Shown one piece after another: positions 35,699 through 46,669 of a stretch of DNA of 64,000 nt. Origin of the DNA: Euryodendron excelsum (lineage: Eukaryota; Streptophyta; Magnoliopsida; Ericales; Pentaphylacaceae); NCBI GenBank assembly GCA_033060915.1, contig CM065380.1, positions 50,360,001 through 50,424,000 of the forward strand, given 5' to 3'. Positions within the stretch are counted from its first letter, which is position 1. Every line of letters begins with the position of its first letter. Both the position numbers and the translations under genes were made by a program. A model generated the notes under the pieces. It was not told where the DNA came from and did not search any database. It saw nothing but the letters and a program-made list of their open reading frames with translations.

Positions 35699-37500
35699 AG
35701 TGCCGTTTAAACGATAGGTCAATCCCTTTCGAACCGGCGTTTGCATGGTGGGTTTAAGCATTTGAACGGTTCCACCGTGCGAATGTCCATTTGAACGACG
35801 AAGGAGATTTAGAGAGCTCATATTGCCATTCGATTCAAGTTTAATAACATAACGAAGATTCAGAGGTTTGCATTTGTCGTTCAATAGCCGTTCGGACGTT
35901 TGATGGTGCTCTATTATTTTTTTAGCTATTTAAGGTAGTTTTAGCCAAAATTAGGGATCTCGCTTTTATTGTCTCATAGATATAGAGATAGATATAACTA
36001 TTTTGAGAGCATTGTAGAGAGAGCAAGTAGAGATTTCATTATATTTCTTCAAATTCCTTCTAATGAAGTACTAATTTTTTCAATTCAATGCAAGATTGTC
36101 TGATTTCAAGTCAATTTCTTATGTAATTTAGTAGCTAAACCCTTCCTTGAATACAATTGTGAAGATTGGCCAAGTATCTTCATGTCTTCATAGAGGTATA
36201 CATAGTTTCCATTGATTTTTCTTCTAATCTCTTCAATTCAGAGCAATTGTGGTTTAGAACTATTAGAAAACTTAGGTTTATAGCTGTACTTGATAACTCT
36301 TACGCACAATCTTAGAATTGGTATATGAATTGCACAAATCAATAGTGTGAATCCATGATTCTCAAATCGGTTGTTAATCTAAACTCTATTGATAATGAGT
36401 TGGTGTTTTTATAGTCTAAATCTTTCGAATCAAGGATCTATCAAGGACCCATAAAGTGATCCTTGATTTGAATTATAAAACCCTCTATTGAAGCCTTGTA
36501 GATATTTGGTTGATTGGATTAATTGTATTCAAGTCTCTTTCCAATTGTTAAATCTAGTTTAATTGCCTTCTAATTACTTTGAAATAGTTTAGCAAACCAT
36601 TTCCCAAACAACTAAATGATTTTTGGTCTTTTTACTTAGATTCGATTTATATAATTACAATTTAATTCAAGTTAGTGTAGTGTTGGTAGGCTATATTTAG
36701 CTTGGTCCTAGAAGAAATTGACATTGTAGCTAGTTGAAAGAATAATTGCTATTAGAATGTAGTTTTTCATTGGCCTCACCAAACCTATGCCTCATGCATA
36801 TGGTGTTACCATCAATCAGTTTGTAGTGAAGTCAGGTTGATGTATTTATAAAGACTGATTAAGTAAAGAAATTTCTAGGTGACTACTAAATCCAAAGCTT
36901 TTATGATTGTATTCATAGCACTTCTACTTGCATGATGATCATTCTTACGTTTAAAGGGAGAATGTTGTTGATAATCCTCGGATTTGAAAATTTTCTGTAT
37001 TATATTTTCTTCGGAAATATACTATTATGATAACATGGTCAAAATATCCCAAAATCCAAGGATTTGCAAGTGTGGATTTGCTACTTGGCCAATGAGCTTG
37101 ACATGATAGCAATGATACAACAAAGAGATGCAAGACTGACTTTATTTATTTTAGGTTAATTTAATCCCAATCCATGTTGTCGATGTTTAGTTGTAAAAAT
37201 AAAATAAAAATGAGAAAAGAGGATCATGAGCATTTTGTTTTTTCATTTGATTGGGCAAAAGTTCATATTCGGATGGTTTCTCCCGCGATACCATTTCTCA
37301 ATTTGCTCGACTCTTTCATGCTAAAAGCAATAATAAGTAAAGTGAGGAAAACTAGAAACCAATACATGCTAAAAGAAATATAACAAGAAAAGTATAAGAA
37401 GCCAAGGAAAAAAAAAGGGGGTGGAATACTAGAAGCTAACAAAGTTTAAGGCTCAAATCGATCTTTATTTATGTTTAATTACTTTATTCCGTTTGGATAC
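35699..37500. other. Non-coding stretch, possibly LTR remnant at its left
   Basis: 35699-35920 is unusually rich in GTTTGAACG/CGTTCGGACG-type words, unlike its surroundings, and resembles LTR sequence, but no element border is identified. A small hairpin AATCAAGGATC...GATCCTTGATT lies at about 36427-36466. No gene recognised. Confidence 0.4.
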
Positions 37501-37538
37501 ACACTTTATTACTCTTAAGTTTACTCACAAGAGCTACT

Positions 37539-38072
37539 TCACACCCTAGTGGTAGGAGGCGCATCACCCCCATCTCCCCCTCCCTCTCCCCCACCCCCTC
37601 CTCCAGGGGATCCACTTCCACCTCCCCCTCCCCCTCCCCCAGGCGATCCACCTCCACCTCGGCTTCCTCCTCCTCCTCCTCCTCCTCCTCCTCCCCCTCC
37701 CCCTGAGCATGGCTTAAGACACATGCACCGTTTTCGTACTCCTTGGCATTGTCCATCTTCAAAACCTTCTTTCTCACAAGCTATTCGGCAATTATTTTTG
37801 CGGATGCATAAACCTCTATACCTTCTGCTTGACGTTTTGCACATTGCTGCTTCAGTGTGCATGACTATCTCTTCTGCAATTACAAGTACCAAGAAGTAAA
37901 CTTGAACGATTAAAAAAGACCCCCAAGTTAAGTTCTAAAACCAAGAAGCATAGTTATGAGAGAAGAAAATTTGATATAATTAATACACAACCATAAATAT
38001 GCATACATGCACACACTTACGGGCCAAGAGAAGGACGAGCAAGAACATGAACCCAAAAAACTTCTTGTCCAT
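37539..38072 (-). CDS. Defensin with long glycine-rich tail, copy 3
   Basis: Precursor of about 128 residues. Exon 1 (38072-38021, 17 codons plus one base) encodes signal peptide MDKKFFGFMFLLVLLLA; donor GTAAGT; intron 147 bases without a GA run. Exon 2 (37873-37539) follows acceptor ATTGCAG. Cysteine spacing is identical to copies 1 and 2 (10, 5, 3, 9, 6, 1, 3), with gamma-core GQCQGVRKRC, but other residues differ more (YRG in place of FKG). The tail of about 57 residues is the longest: pure Gly runs, SPGG repeats, then EGGGDGGDAPPTTRV. Total coding length is an exact multiple of three. The domain is cationic while the tail end is acidic, which could neutralise it before processing (inference). 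It is the most diverged member of the cluster. Confidence 0.87.
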
Positions 38073-38480
38073 TTTCAACTTCTTGTTTTTCTTTCTTCAA
38101 GTCAGTTGCAAGATAATTTGTAACACCTGAAATCCTGCTTTTATAGTGGTTGAATGACACTAGAGAGATTGGCAAAGGGATAAGGTTGTCTAAAGCCTTG
38201 TTACAAGTAGCCTGCATGCAAAACTCTAACTGCCCACTTCTCATTATGTAACTTCATATTTGTAAAATACTTTGAAAAGCATATCCCTCAAATCTTCATT
38301 GGATTGGTTTTGAAATTTGGCGTCATTAAATCATACACTGTTGAGTTATTAAGGTTTTTCCTTACTAATTAAGTAATGCACTATGTAAACTCTTAATTAT
38401 TGTTGTTCCATTGAATGACTTTTGCTATGTTATTGGCGTAGAAAACTCCATTAATTTCTACCTTTTATTTCCAACTTATA
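38073..38480 (-). promoter_or_regulatory. Promoter of defensin copy 3
   Basis: TATAAAAG at 38145-38138, 66 bases from the ATG. TGCATGCA (RY core) at 38213-38220, after ACAAGTAGCC, the same arrangement as copy 1. Confidence 0.65.
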
Positions 38481-38759
38481 TTAACAGCTTATGCCTCTTA
38501 TCTCATATTCCCTTGATAATATAACCAAAAACATATGTTAGTAAAAATCTATGAGAAATAAATATTGTGTTTGCAATAGTCAACAATATACATTCAATAG
38601 CTATGGTTATGATTGCCGATTTAGAGTTTAAAAAGTTTTAAGGTAATTTGTATATAGATTTATGGATAAAAATGTTAAGACAAGGATTTATACTTTTTGG
38701 GTAGCTCTTAACACAGTTAGGATTTAGCATTCAAATAACTTAAGGTTAAGGTTCATTTT
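38481..38759. other. Upstream flank of copy 3
   Basis: Part of the duplicated unit: it shares the GTAGCTCTTAACACAGTTAG block and neighbours with the flank of copy 2. Confidence 0.5.
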
Positions 38760-39167
38760 TACTGAATTGATTTTTTAATTTTTTGTTAGATTTCATTTTG
38801 AAAGTGTTTATATTGCCATTTAGGCTTAAAAATCATTTGGAATTTGTTGTTTAGGTCATTAAGGAGTAAATCTCATTTTGAATTGGCAAGTTTTTCGATT
38901 TAGGCATAGGCCTTATTTTGGATGTTTATTTTGCCATTTAGGCATCAAATTCCCTTTTGAGGGTGTACATTTTATTAATTATCTGTTAGCCATTGAAACC
39001 ATTTTTGGGAGTGATAGATTTGGTTATTAAGCCTTGAAACCTTTTTTGGGTATGTGTTTCTGCCATTTAAACATAAATCTCAGTGAATCCATTTGTTTGA
39101 TGTTTTAGGCACAAATCTCTCTGTGTATGCGTTATTTTGCCAAACATGGTGTAAAACTCACTTTGAT
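38760..39167. repeat. Degenerate tandem repeat, left part
   Basis: Recurring units of roughly 55-65 bases built on GCCATTTAGGC followed by AAATC and TTTTGA words. It resumes right of the hAT-type insertion at 40272-40640, so it was one array. Confidence 0.5.
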
Positions 39168-40271
39168 TAGGGCCGGCAACAGAAAGGGTTTTGGTACAGG
39201 TTTGGCTACATCCTATCTCGCCCTTAATAGAAAAACTACATCTCACAACACATCCCAAACCGGTGACTAGAGATAGCAACATGACGGGTTCAATATGGGT
39301 TTGCCTAAATCATACCCCGCCGCTAATAGAAAAACCCCACCCCACACCGTGTTCTAAACCCGTGATGTGTTGAACCTCTCCACTTCGCCCGCGTCCACTT
39401 AAGTTAATCGGGGTTCGGTTTAAAACAGGTACAATGCGTATAATATTAAAACAAAAATAAAACTCTACAAACAAAAAAATAATACAAATTATACTATCTC
39501 TAATATAAAATAAAATTAAGAAATAAAGAACTTAAAATCTAATAATAAGAAGTAATACTGTAATCCTAATATTTATTTTATATTTTAAGGATATTTTGTA
39601 TAATTAAAAATAATATTAATAATTGAAATATTTTATAATATAATTAGAGCAGGTTCGGGATAAGGTAACTAAAACCCTACTCGTCCCAAACCCGCATCAG
39701 GTTTTACTTTTTTTCCCATACCCCTTCCCTAACATGTTTATTCATACCTCAAACCCTTCCTATTAAAGGCGGGGTGAAGCAATGTTCAGGTTTTTTTGGC
39801 TCCATTTGCCATCCCTACCCGTGACGGATTGAACCTCGCCACCCCCGTCCCACTTAAGTTAATTGGGATTCGGGTTAAAATGAGTTCAACCCGTATAAAA
39901 TTTTGAAACAAAAATAAATCTCTAAAAAAATAAAGATAATGCAAATTATATTAACTTTAATACAATATTATATTGAGAAAGAAATAGTCTAAAATCTGAG
40001 ACTAAAAAGTAAACATTAGAATCATGATATTTACTTATATACTAAGGATATTTTATGTAGTTAAATATAATATATTTATTTAAGTATTTCATAATATAAC
40101 CCGGGCGGGCTTGGAGTGGAGTGATTTAAACCCTCTACCATCCCAAACCCACATCAAGTTTTGTTGTCTTCTCCATATCTCGCCTTTAACCTGTTTATTT
40201 ACACTCGCACCCTTCCTATTAGGGGCGGGGTGAAGCAGTGTTTCGCTTTTCAGCTCCAATTGACATCCCTA
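39168..40271. mobile_element. Compound non-autonomous hAT-type element
   Basis: 1104 bp. Left end TAGGGCCGGCAAC; reverse complement of right end TAGGGATGTCAAT. Flanking 8-mers ACTTTGAT (39160-39167) and ACTTTGAA (40272-40279) match at 7 of 8. Inside, a head-like segment of about 100 bases occurs twice in tandem (39168 and about 39267) and a body-plus-tail segment of about 455 bases occurs twice in tandem (about 39359-39818 and 39819-40271), each tail ending in GCCATCCCTA or GACATCCCTA. No coding capacity. Confidence 0.75.
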
Positions 40272-40640
40272 ACTTTGAATGAGTAATTTTTTTTATATGG
40301 CTCAAAAATATTGAGTGATTGATTCAGTGGGTAAAAACTTGAAATTTTCTCACTTAATACTTAGGTTTGATTCTCCATTTTATGTACCAAAAAAGGAAAC
40401 CACTTTTGAATATTTTTGTCTCGTGGGAATAACTCCATTTTGAATGTGACCATGATACTTTTGTTATTTGGACGATAAATTTCGTCTTGAATGGATTATT
40501 TTAGTTCAAAACCCTCAAATCTCATTTCAAGATGTTCTTTGCCCATTAGGGCTTGAAACTTCATCTTAAGTGTGTGTTATTTTGGAATAAATCTCCGAAC
40601 CGCTCTTTGAATGCACTATTTTAGCCATTAGTTTTTTTTT
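40272..40640. repeat. Degenerate tandem repeat, right part
   Basis: Continuation of 38760-39167 with CATTTTGAATG / ATTTTAG / GCTTGAAAC words; heavily diverged. Confidence 0.45.
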
Positions 40641-40718
40641 TATTTTATTTTATATTTTACAGACATCATTTAGCTATTTTAAAAATATCATTCGGTTATC
40701 AGGCCTTCTTTTCAATCA

Positions 40719-40961
40719 TCATGTAGCCAATATTATATTTTTGAACATTTGTATTCCATGCACCATTATGTCATTCATCCTAGTTTTGGATTCAAGTGAA
40801 GCAATCGAGGGGAGAGATTCGTAGTTAATATATTCTTTGAAAGTTTCAAATGGACAAGTAGGCAAACCAGTACTCTTCCCTACATTCCCTTGGCCTTGAA
40901 TGAAAAGTTGTAGCAAAATCATGGGTACAAAGACGATGTAGAAAATCCTTTGGAAGACCAT
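40719..40961 (-). CDS. Unrecognised short open frame with signal-like start
   Basis: 80 codons. Residues 1-22 are hydrophobic and signal-peptide-like (MVFQRIFYIVFVPMILLQLF), followed by a polar stretch with a single Cys. No family recognised, no splice model or promoter can be argued, and AT-rich DNA produces such frames by chance. Listed only because of the signal-like start. Confidence 0.15.
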   Translation of the reverse strand: MVFQRIFYIVFVPMILLQLFIQGQGNVGKSTGLPTCPFETFKEYINYESLPSIASLESKTRMNDIMVHGIQMFKNIILAT

Positions 40962-41389
40962 ATATTGAGCAATTTATGAGTTTGATTACTAAATTTGTAA
41001 ATGTTCAAAGCAAACTTCATTGTGCAGCAGAACAAGGAAGCAAAGCCTTTCTATGAGAAAGAAGAAACAAGAAGCTAGCTGGATTGGGCTGGTTTTCCCT
41101 TCTATCATTTTCTCTGTTCATAACCTTTCGTAGCTCAAGGTTGATGTTGTCTTTTTTTTTGTTTGGTCCATCAATCCAATGTCTTCAAAGTTTAAGGATT
41201 TAGTAACTCCCTTTCTTAGCCCAAATTATATTTATTCTAATTGAAAATTTTAGAATACTTTTAGAGCATCATGTCATTCTTCCCACTCCACGCACAACAC
41301 AGAGCATAACTCTCTGTTAAGTGGATTCGGAACATATCCACCAAACCCACCTAACAAGTGAGAATCTTATGTATTATGAAAAGAAGAGA
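40962..41389. other. Non-coding stretch
   Basis: Nothing recognised. Confidence 0.4.
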
Positions 41390-41870
41390 GGGATGTCATG
41401 GTGTTTCAAGATAATCGAATAATTAGAGGTTAGCCTCAACAATCAAAGCATTTGGAAATGGCCCCCTCATGAGTTTCAAGGTTCAAATCTCAACAACCAC
41501 CCTCTTTCCTCACCCCTCCTAATTATTGAGAAAAAAGAAACCAAGAAAAAATTAAGTGCCATGTCATTTTTAAGAGGACAAAATAATATAAAGGTGTCTC
41601 AGTGGCCGAGGAGCTTGCAACGTTATGAGGTCCGAGGTACAAATTTTGGCAACCACCCTCCTCCCCACCCCTTCGAACTATTGGCAAAAAAATTAAATAA
41701 ATAAAAATATAAAATTACGCGCCATATCAACTTCAAGAGGACCAAATAATTTAGAGACAAGACTTAGTGCTCAAGGCGCTGGCAAGTATGTAAATTCTTA
41801 GGAAGAGGTCAGAGGTTTGAATCATAGTTGCCGGAAAGTTCATTCGAAAAAAAAGAAGCGCTCAGAAACG
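41390..41870. mobile_element. Tandem cluster of SINE-like (tRNA-derived) units
   Basis: Three consecutive related units. The middle one (about 41591-41755) has a perfect A-box match TGGCCGAGGAG at 41603-41613 and a weak B box at 41636-41646. The first has B box GGTTCAAATCT (41480-41490), the third GGTTTGAATCA (41814-41824). Units share CAACCACCCTC...CACCCC, an A-rich part, and GTGCCATGTCA / GCGCCATATCA then AAGAGGACCAAATAAT before the next unit begins. This is the layout of pol III SINEs arranged head to tail. Confidence 0.55.
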
Positions 41871-42359
41871 TGCTTTCGAGTATGAAACTCTTTTAAAAAT
41901 TTTGGAGAAATTTTTTAGAAGCACAAGGTAAATGTTTTGGAAGTATGAGAGAGTTTATTATGATACGTTTGTGATATTTTACGAAAACTCTTGGAAAACT
42001 AAGAAAAAACGCTGCGAAAACTTGAAATATTAATGTTTTAATATTTGTATATATGTTTTCCCTTAAGTTCTAACTATAGAATTATTCCTATAGGTTTCTC
42101 GTTTAATTTTCTAAAGTTTTCAATAAATTTTTTAAAGGTCTCATTTAAGTTCTGTTAAAACTTTTTAATACAATTCATATTAAAAAAATTTTTCGCCTTT
42201 TGTTTTTTCCTTTTAGCTTCTCATTTTGATAATTATAATTTGAAACTTTGAATATCGTTAGCCGCCCTCTTACGGTCTTCCCTCAATTTTCTTTACTAAT
42301 AGCAATGCAAAAATAAATAAATAAATAAATAAATAACCGCGGTAAAAACTTACGTGCCA
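41871..42359. other. Non-coding stretch with (AAAT)n
   Basis: AT-rich, no gene; AAAT tetranucleotide run at 42310-42336. Confidence 0.6.
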
Positions 42360-42560
42360 TTAGGAATGACAATGGACTAGGGCGGAACGAGAATTGGGAT
42401 CTCTATTCCTGTCTTCACTTGAAAAATTAACCTCTATCCCTACCTCTATCCCTGCTTGGATGGAGATAGGGACCTCCATCTCTACCTCCACAGGTATAAG
42501 ATTGCCTCCACCCGCCCCTCCATCCCTACCTCCACCCCATCTCAAGCCGAAGTCCAAGTC
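42360..42560. mobile_element. hAT-type terminal fragment
   Basis: Begins TAGGAATGACAATGGAC, like hAT ends, followed by repeated ACCTCTATCCCTACC words. No matching second end found, so a truncated fragment at best. Confidence 0.35.
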
Positions 42561-43059
42561 CAAGCCCAATCTTTTTTCACTATTTAATTTGTTTAGAAAC
42601 GATTAATTTTCAAAGTCCAAGCGTTGATTTCATGATTGAAAACTATTGGAATCATTGCCTTATTTAACACATGATTTTTTATTACATATGTTATTGTAAT
42701 AAACATTGATGACAAAAAATTTAAACCTTTAATATATCATTGAAGTTCAATTGTAGATTATATTTTGTCACTCGATGTTAAAAAAGACAACGACTTAAAG
42801 GAGAAAAGCAAATATAAAAATAGTCTATATAAAAAATTAAAAATTAAAAAATCAAAAAATCAAAGTGAAAAAACAGAGCGAGATAAAATCTTAGTCCATC
42901 ACCACCTCCATCTCTATTTTGAATCTTCCATACCCTTCTCGAATCGGACGAGTTCGGTGGAATTTACACTTTAGGGTAGTTTCGCTGACACTGAGCTTTT
43001 ACAAAGTTAATTCCACAATTGGGTAGTGTTTAAACTTTATGCTACAAGCCAAGTTCATC
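42561..43059. other. Non-coding AT-rich stretch
   Basis: Nothing recognised; a CACCTCCATCTC block near 42900 could be the worn remainder of the preceding fragment. Confidence 0.35.
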
Positions 43060-43236
43060 ACCAATTCAATTGACGTTTTTATTGAAAATGCTAATTAAAT
43101 AGGTGTTTTTAAATCGTATTGCGCTAATTGAATTGGCAATTTTAATGAAACCGCCAATTCAATTGGCGATTTTATTGAAACCGCCAATTCAATTAGCGAT
43201 TTCAATAAAACCGCCAATTGAATTGGCAGTTTCATA
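43060..43236. repeat. 30-bp tandem array of palindromic units
   Basis: Six units with a 30-base period (starts near 43060, 43090, 43121, 43151, 43181, 43211). Best units hold CGCCAATTCAATTGGCG, a near-perfect palindrome, then ATTTTATTGAAAC. Directly adjoins the 178-bp satellite. Confidence 0.85.
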
Positions 43237-43257
43237 TCAGCAATTCCCCCAAACAAC

Positions 43258-44833
43258 TAAAAACCCATAACTTCCAAACTAGGGGTCCGTTTGACGTGCC
43301 GTCAACTCCCACTCGTCATTTGTGTCACACTGGTGCCTTTCGCCAAGTTTCACACTCCCCGGACCCTTCCTCGCCATTTTGGTACCCCAACGGCAGAGTT
43401 CGCCTTATCCCGAAAACCTAAGTTCCAGAATTTCGAAACTTTGCATAATTTCTAAACTAGGAACCAATTGACGTGCCGTCAACTCTCACACGTCATTCAT
43501 GTCACACCAGTACCTCTTGCTAAGTTTTGCACTATCCGGAGCCTTTCTCGCCATTTCGGTACCCCAATGGCCGAGTTGGCCTAACTTCGAAAACATAAGT
43601 TTAGGAATTCCGAAACTTTGCATAACTTCCAAATCGGAAAATCGATTGACATGTCGTCAACTCCCACACGTCACTCGTGTCACACCGGTGCCTATTGCTA
43701 AGTTTCGCACTCCCCGGAGCCTTTCTCACCATTTTGGTACCCCAATGGCCAAGTTGGCCTAACTCCGAAAACCTAAGTTTCGGAATTCCGAAACTTTGCA
43801 TAACTTTCAAACTAGGAAACCGATTAACGTGCTGTCAACTCCCACACGTCACTCTTGTCATACCGGTGCATCTTGCAAAGTTTCACACTCCCTGGACCCT
43901 TTCTCGCCATTTCGGTACCCCAACGGCCGAGTTGGCCTAACTCCGAAAACCTAAGTTTTGGAATTTTGAAATTTTGCATAACTTCCAAACTAGGAAACCA
44001 ATTTAGGAAACCAATTGATGTGCCATCAACTCTCACACATCACTTGTGTCACACCAGTGCCTCTTGCGAAGTTTTGCACCCCCCAGACCCTTTCTCGCCA
44101 TTTCGGTACTCCAACGGCTGAGTTGGCCTAACTCCGAAAACCTAAGTTTCAAAATTCTGAAACTTTGCATAACTTCCAAACTAGGAAACCGATTAATGTG
44201 CCGTCAACTCCCACACATCACTCGTGTCACACTGGTGCCTCTTGTAAAGTTTCGCACTCCCCAGAGCCTTTCTCGCCATTTCGGTATCCCAACAGCCGAG
44301 TTGGCCTAACTCCGAAAACCTAAGTTTCGGAATTCTAAAACTTTGCATAACTTCCAAACTAGAAAATCGATTCACGTGCCATCAACTCCTACACATCACT
44401 CGTGTCACACCGGTGCCTCTTGCTAAGTTCGCACTTCCCAGAGCCTTTCTCACCATTTCGGTACTCCAATGGCTAAGTTGGCCTAACTTCAAAAACCTAA
44501 GTTTTGAAATTCCAAAACTTTGCATAACTTCCAAACTAGGAAACCAATTGATGTGCCATCAACTCCCACACGTCACTCGTGTCACACCGGTGCCTCTTAC
44601 CAAGTTTCGCACTCCCCGGACCCTTTCTCGCCATTTTAGTACCCCATTAGGCTAGTTGGCCTAACTTCGAAAACCTAAGTTTTGGAATTTTGAAACTTTA
44701 CATAACTTCCAAACTTGGAAATCGATTGATGTGCCGTCAACTCCCACAGGTCACTCGTGTCACACCAGTGCCTCTTGCTAAGTTTCGCACTCCCTGGACC
44801 CTTTCTCCCCATTTCGATACCCCAACAGCCAAT
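43258..44833. repeat. 178-bp tandem satellite, nine monomers
   Basis: The landmark (G/A)TCAACTC occurs at 43301, 43478, 43656, 43834, 44025, 44203, 44381, 44558 and 44736. The spacing is 177-178 bases each time, except one 191 that is explained by a 13-base duplication of AGGAAACCAATTT near 43993-44018. Monomers share CCATAACTTCCAAACTAGG, CACACGTCACTCGTGTCACA and TTTCTCGCCATTTCGGTACC. The first monomer is the most diverged. The array stops abruptly at about 44833. Open frames on both strands recur with the repeat and are not genes. Confidence 0.95.
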
Positions 44834-45258
44834 ATATATGACATTAAATAGAAAATGCCAAACATGACCCAAGCTCATACATATATTATATGAAAACATA
44901 ATAACTTATTTTACATTATACTGAAATAAAAACCAGACCAAGCTTTATGGACCATGTTTATAAAAACATAGTGGTTTGCCAGCAATGCTAAGACTACCAG
45001 GTAGATAGTTTTCAAAGTCTTCATCACCTTCTTCTTCTAAGAAGTCTGAAAGTTCTGGGTCAGAAACTAGCAACGGATCTTCAACAATTTGTAATATTCG
45101 TTGTGTTGGATCACCACATTGTTCCTTCGCTTGCTGTGTAAAATTATATCTATCCAACCTTCGTTGCATTTAATCAACCTCGTGTTCTAGTGCTTTTATG
45201 ACCTTGCTGTTAGGTGATCGTCTATTAAATAGCTTAGTTAAATGGGCCTATGGGACAC
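44834..45258 (-). pseudogene. Unrecognised coding remnant, left of the solo LTR
   Basis: A 75-codon minus-strand frame (45169-44945) with an acidic middle (DFLEEEGDEDFENY) and a basic start (MQRRLDRYNFTQQAKEQ); upstream in the same frame, after one stop, lies LTKLFNRRSPNSKVIKALEH. Composition looks protein-like and it would have continued across the solo-LTR insertion site. Family not recognised; it may be the tail of the MULE gene whose body lies right of the LTR. Confidence 0.3.
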
Positions 45259-46021
45259 TGTCGCACCCCGGTTTTTGGGTGTCCTATGTCCTTTCGATTC
45301 GGAGACCCTAAAGCACGAAACTCTGTCATTAGAACTCGTCCGCCTAGAAGGACAAGTGCGACTAGGTTTGAGAATTGATTTGACTAAGGGCTTTTCAGAA
45401 AAATAGGAGTCGCCACCTAACTTGATAAAGGTGAGTTAGGGCACCTAAAACTAAGTGTTAATCCGAAGATTAAACTTAGAGTTTTTGAAAACTCCCTCAA
45501 GAGAGGGTTGTTAGAAAAATAGGTTGTTTGACAACCTTTTGGAATGCTTAAGCCCTTTTTGAAAATAACTCCATTTTGGTCTTTCGAAAATAGAAATCTA
45601 AGGTTCGGGAGTTGGTTACGTGTAGGGAAGATATCCTAAGATCATCACCCTACTCCGCCCTTTCGGTACTTACATGTCTAATCACCCTTTTGTTCACTCA
45701 CTAGAATAACCGGTTACCATTGTCCACTTAATATCCACTTTAGAATTTTGAAAACAGGGTTTAGTCATCACTTTTCGAATGGATGATGCATGATGCAAGT
45801 TTTTGAAAAAAGTTTGAAAATAATGGAGGTTTTGAAAGAGTTTGGAATAGAAATTTTGAATTGATTGGAGTTTTTGAAAAAGGGATTGGGGTTGAAATGA
45901 AAGTTATGACCGCACCATTTTAGGTTGCCTACGTATCTCATTTGGCGAGAATCAAGTCATTCGTAGTTCGGGCAAGAGCCCGATGGGAAAATAGGCGTAT
46001 TAAGGCCCTTGGAATGTTTGA

Positions 46022-46190
46022 AGACACTTTGGGATCTTTGGAAAAGTTTAAGACACTTTGAGGTCTTTGGAAAAGTTTAAGACACTTTGAGGTCTTTGGA
46101 AGAGTTTAAGACACTTTGAGGTCGTGGGAAAAGTTTAAGATACTTTTAGGCCTTTGGAAGTTGAAGACTCTTTGTGGTCTTGGAAGTTTT
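46022..46190. repeat. 29-bp tandem repeat
   Basis: AGACACTTTGAGGTCTTTGG followed by AAAAGTTTA; unit starts at 46022, 46051, 46080, 46109, 46138 and a diverged one near 46164. Confidence 0.88.
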
Positions 46191-46669
46191 GACTTGAAAT
46201 TGGATGATGGAGTGTTTCTTGAAAATGTTTTTGGATCAACTTGAGGGAGTTTTGGAAAAATGCTTTGGCACGTCTCAAGAGAACTTGGAAGTGTTTTTGA
46301 AGCCTTTTTTTGAAAACTTTGGAGGCATTTTTTTTTTTGATGAATTAATTTTTTAAAGTAGTTTTTGGAAAGGGATAAGGGTTTGAAATCCTAATATGGA
46401 CAACCTTGGAGATTGTTCTTGATTTATCACTTCTCCTTGGAATCCCTAGCTATGAGAGGGCTAGGGACACCTTAGGTTTGTGACTCTTTGAAAACATTTT
46501 TGGAAAGGTCTTGAAGAGGGAATGTAAGAACATTTGAAGAGTTTATGGAGTTGGTTTTTTGAAATCAAAAGAGTAGGAGGTTTTGGAAAAAATAGTTTGA
46601 AGATTTGAAAGATCATTTAGAAAATAGTTCAAGAGTTGGAATCTTGAAGTGTACTAACCTAGCTTGAGT

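Noticed and set aside
37549..37899. Plus-strand proline-rich, extensin-like open frame
   Set aside because: It is the complement of the glycine codons of defensin copy 3 (GGN reversed gives NCC); it has no signal peptide or splice support.
43499..44375. Several open frames of 60-88 codons on both strands with similar proteins
   Set aside because: They repeat with the 178-bp satellite and change length wherever a monomer has a base change; they are products of the repeat.
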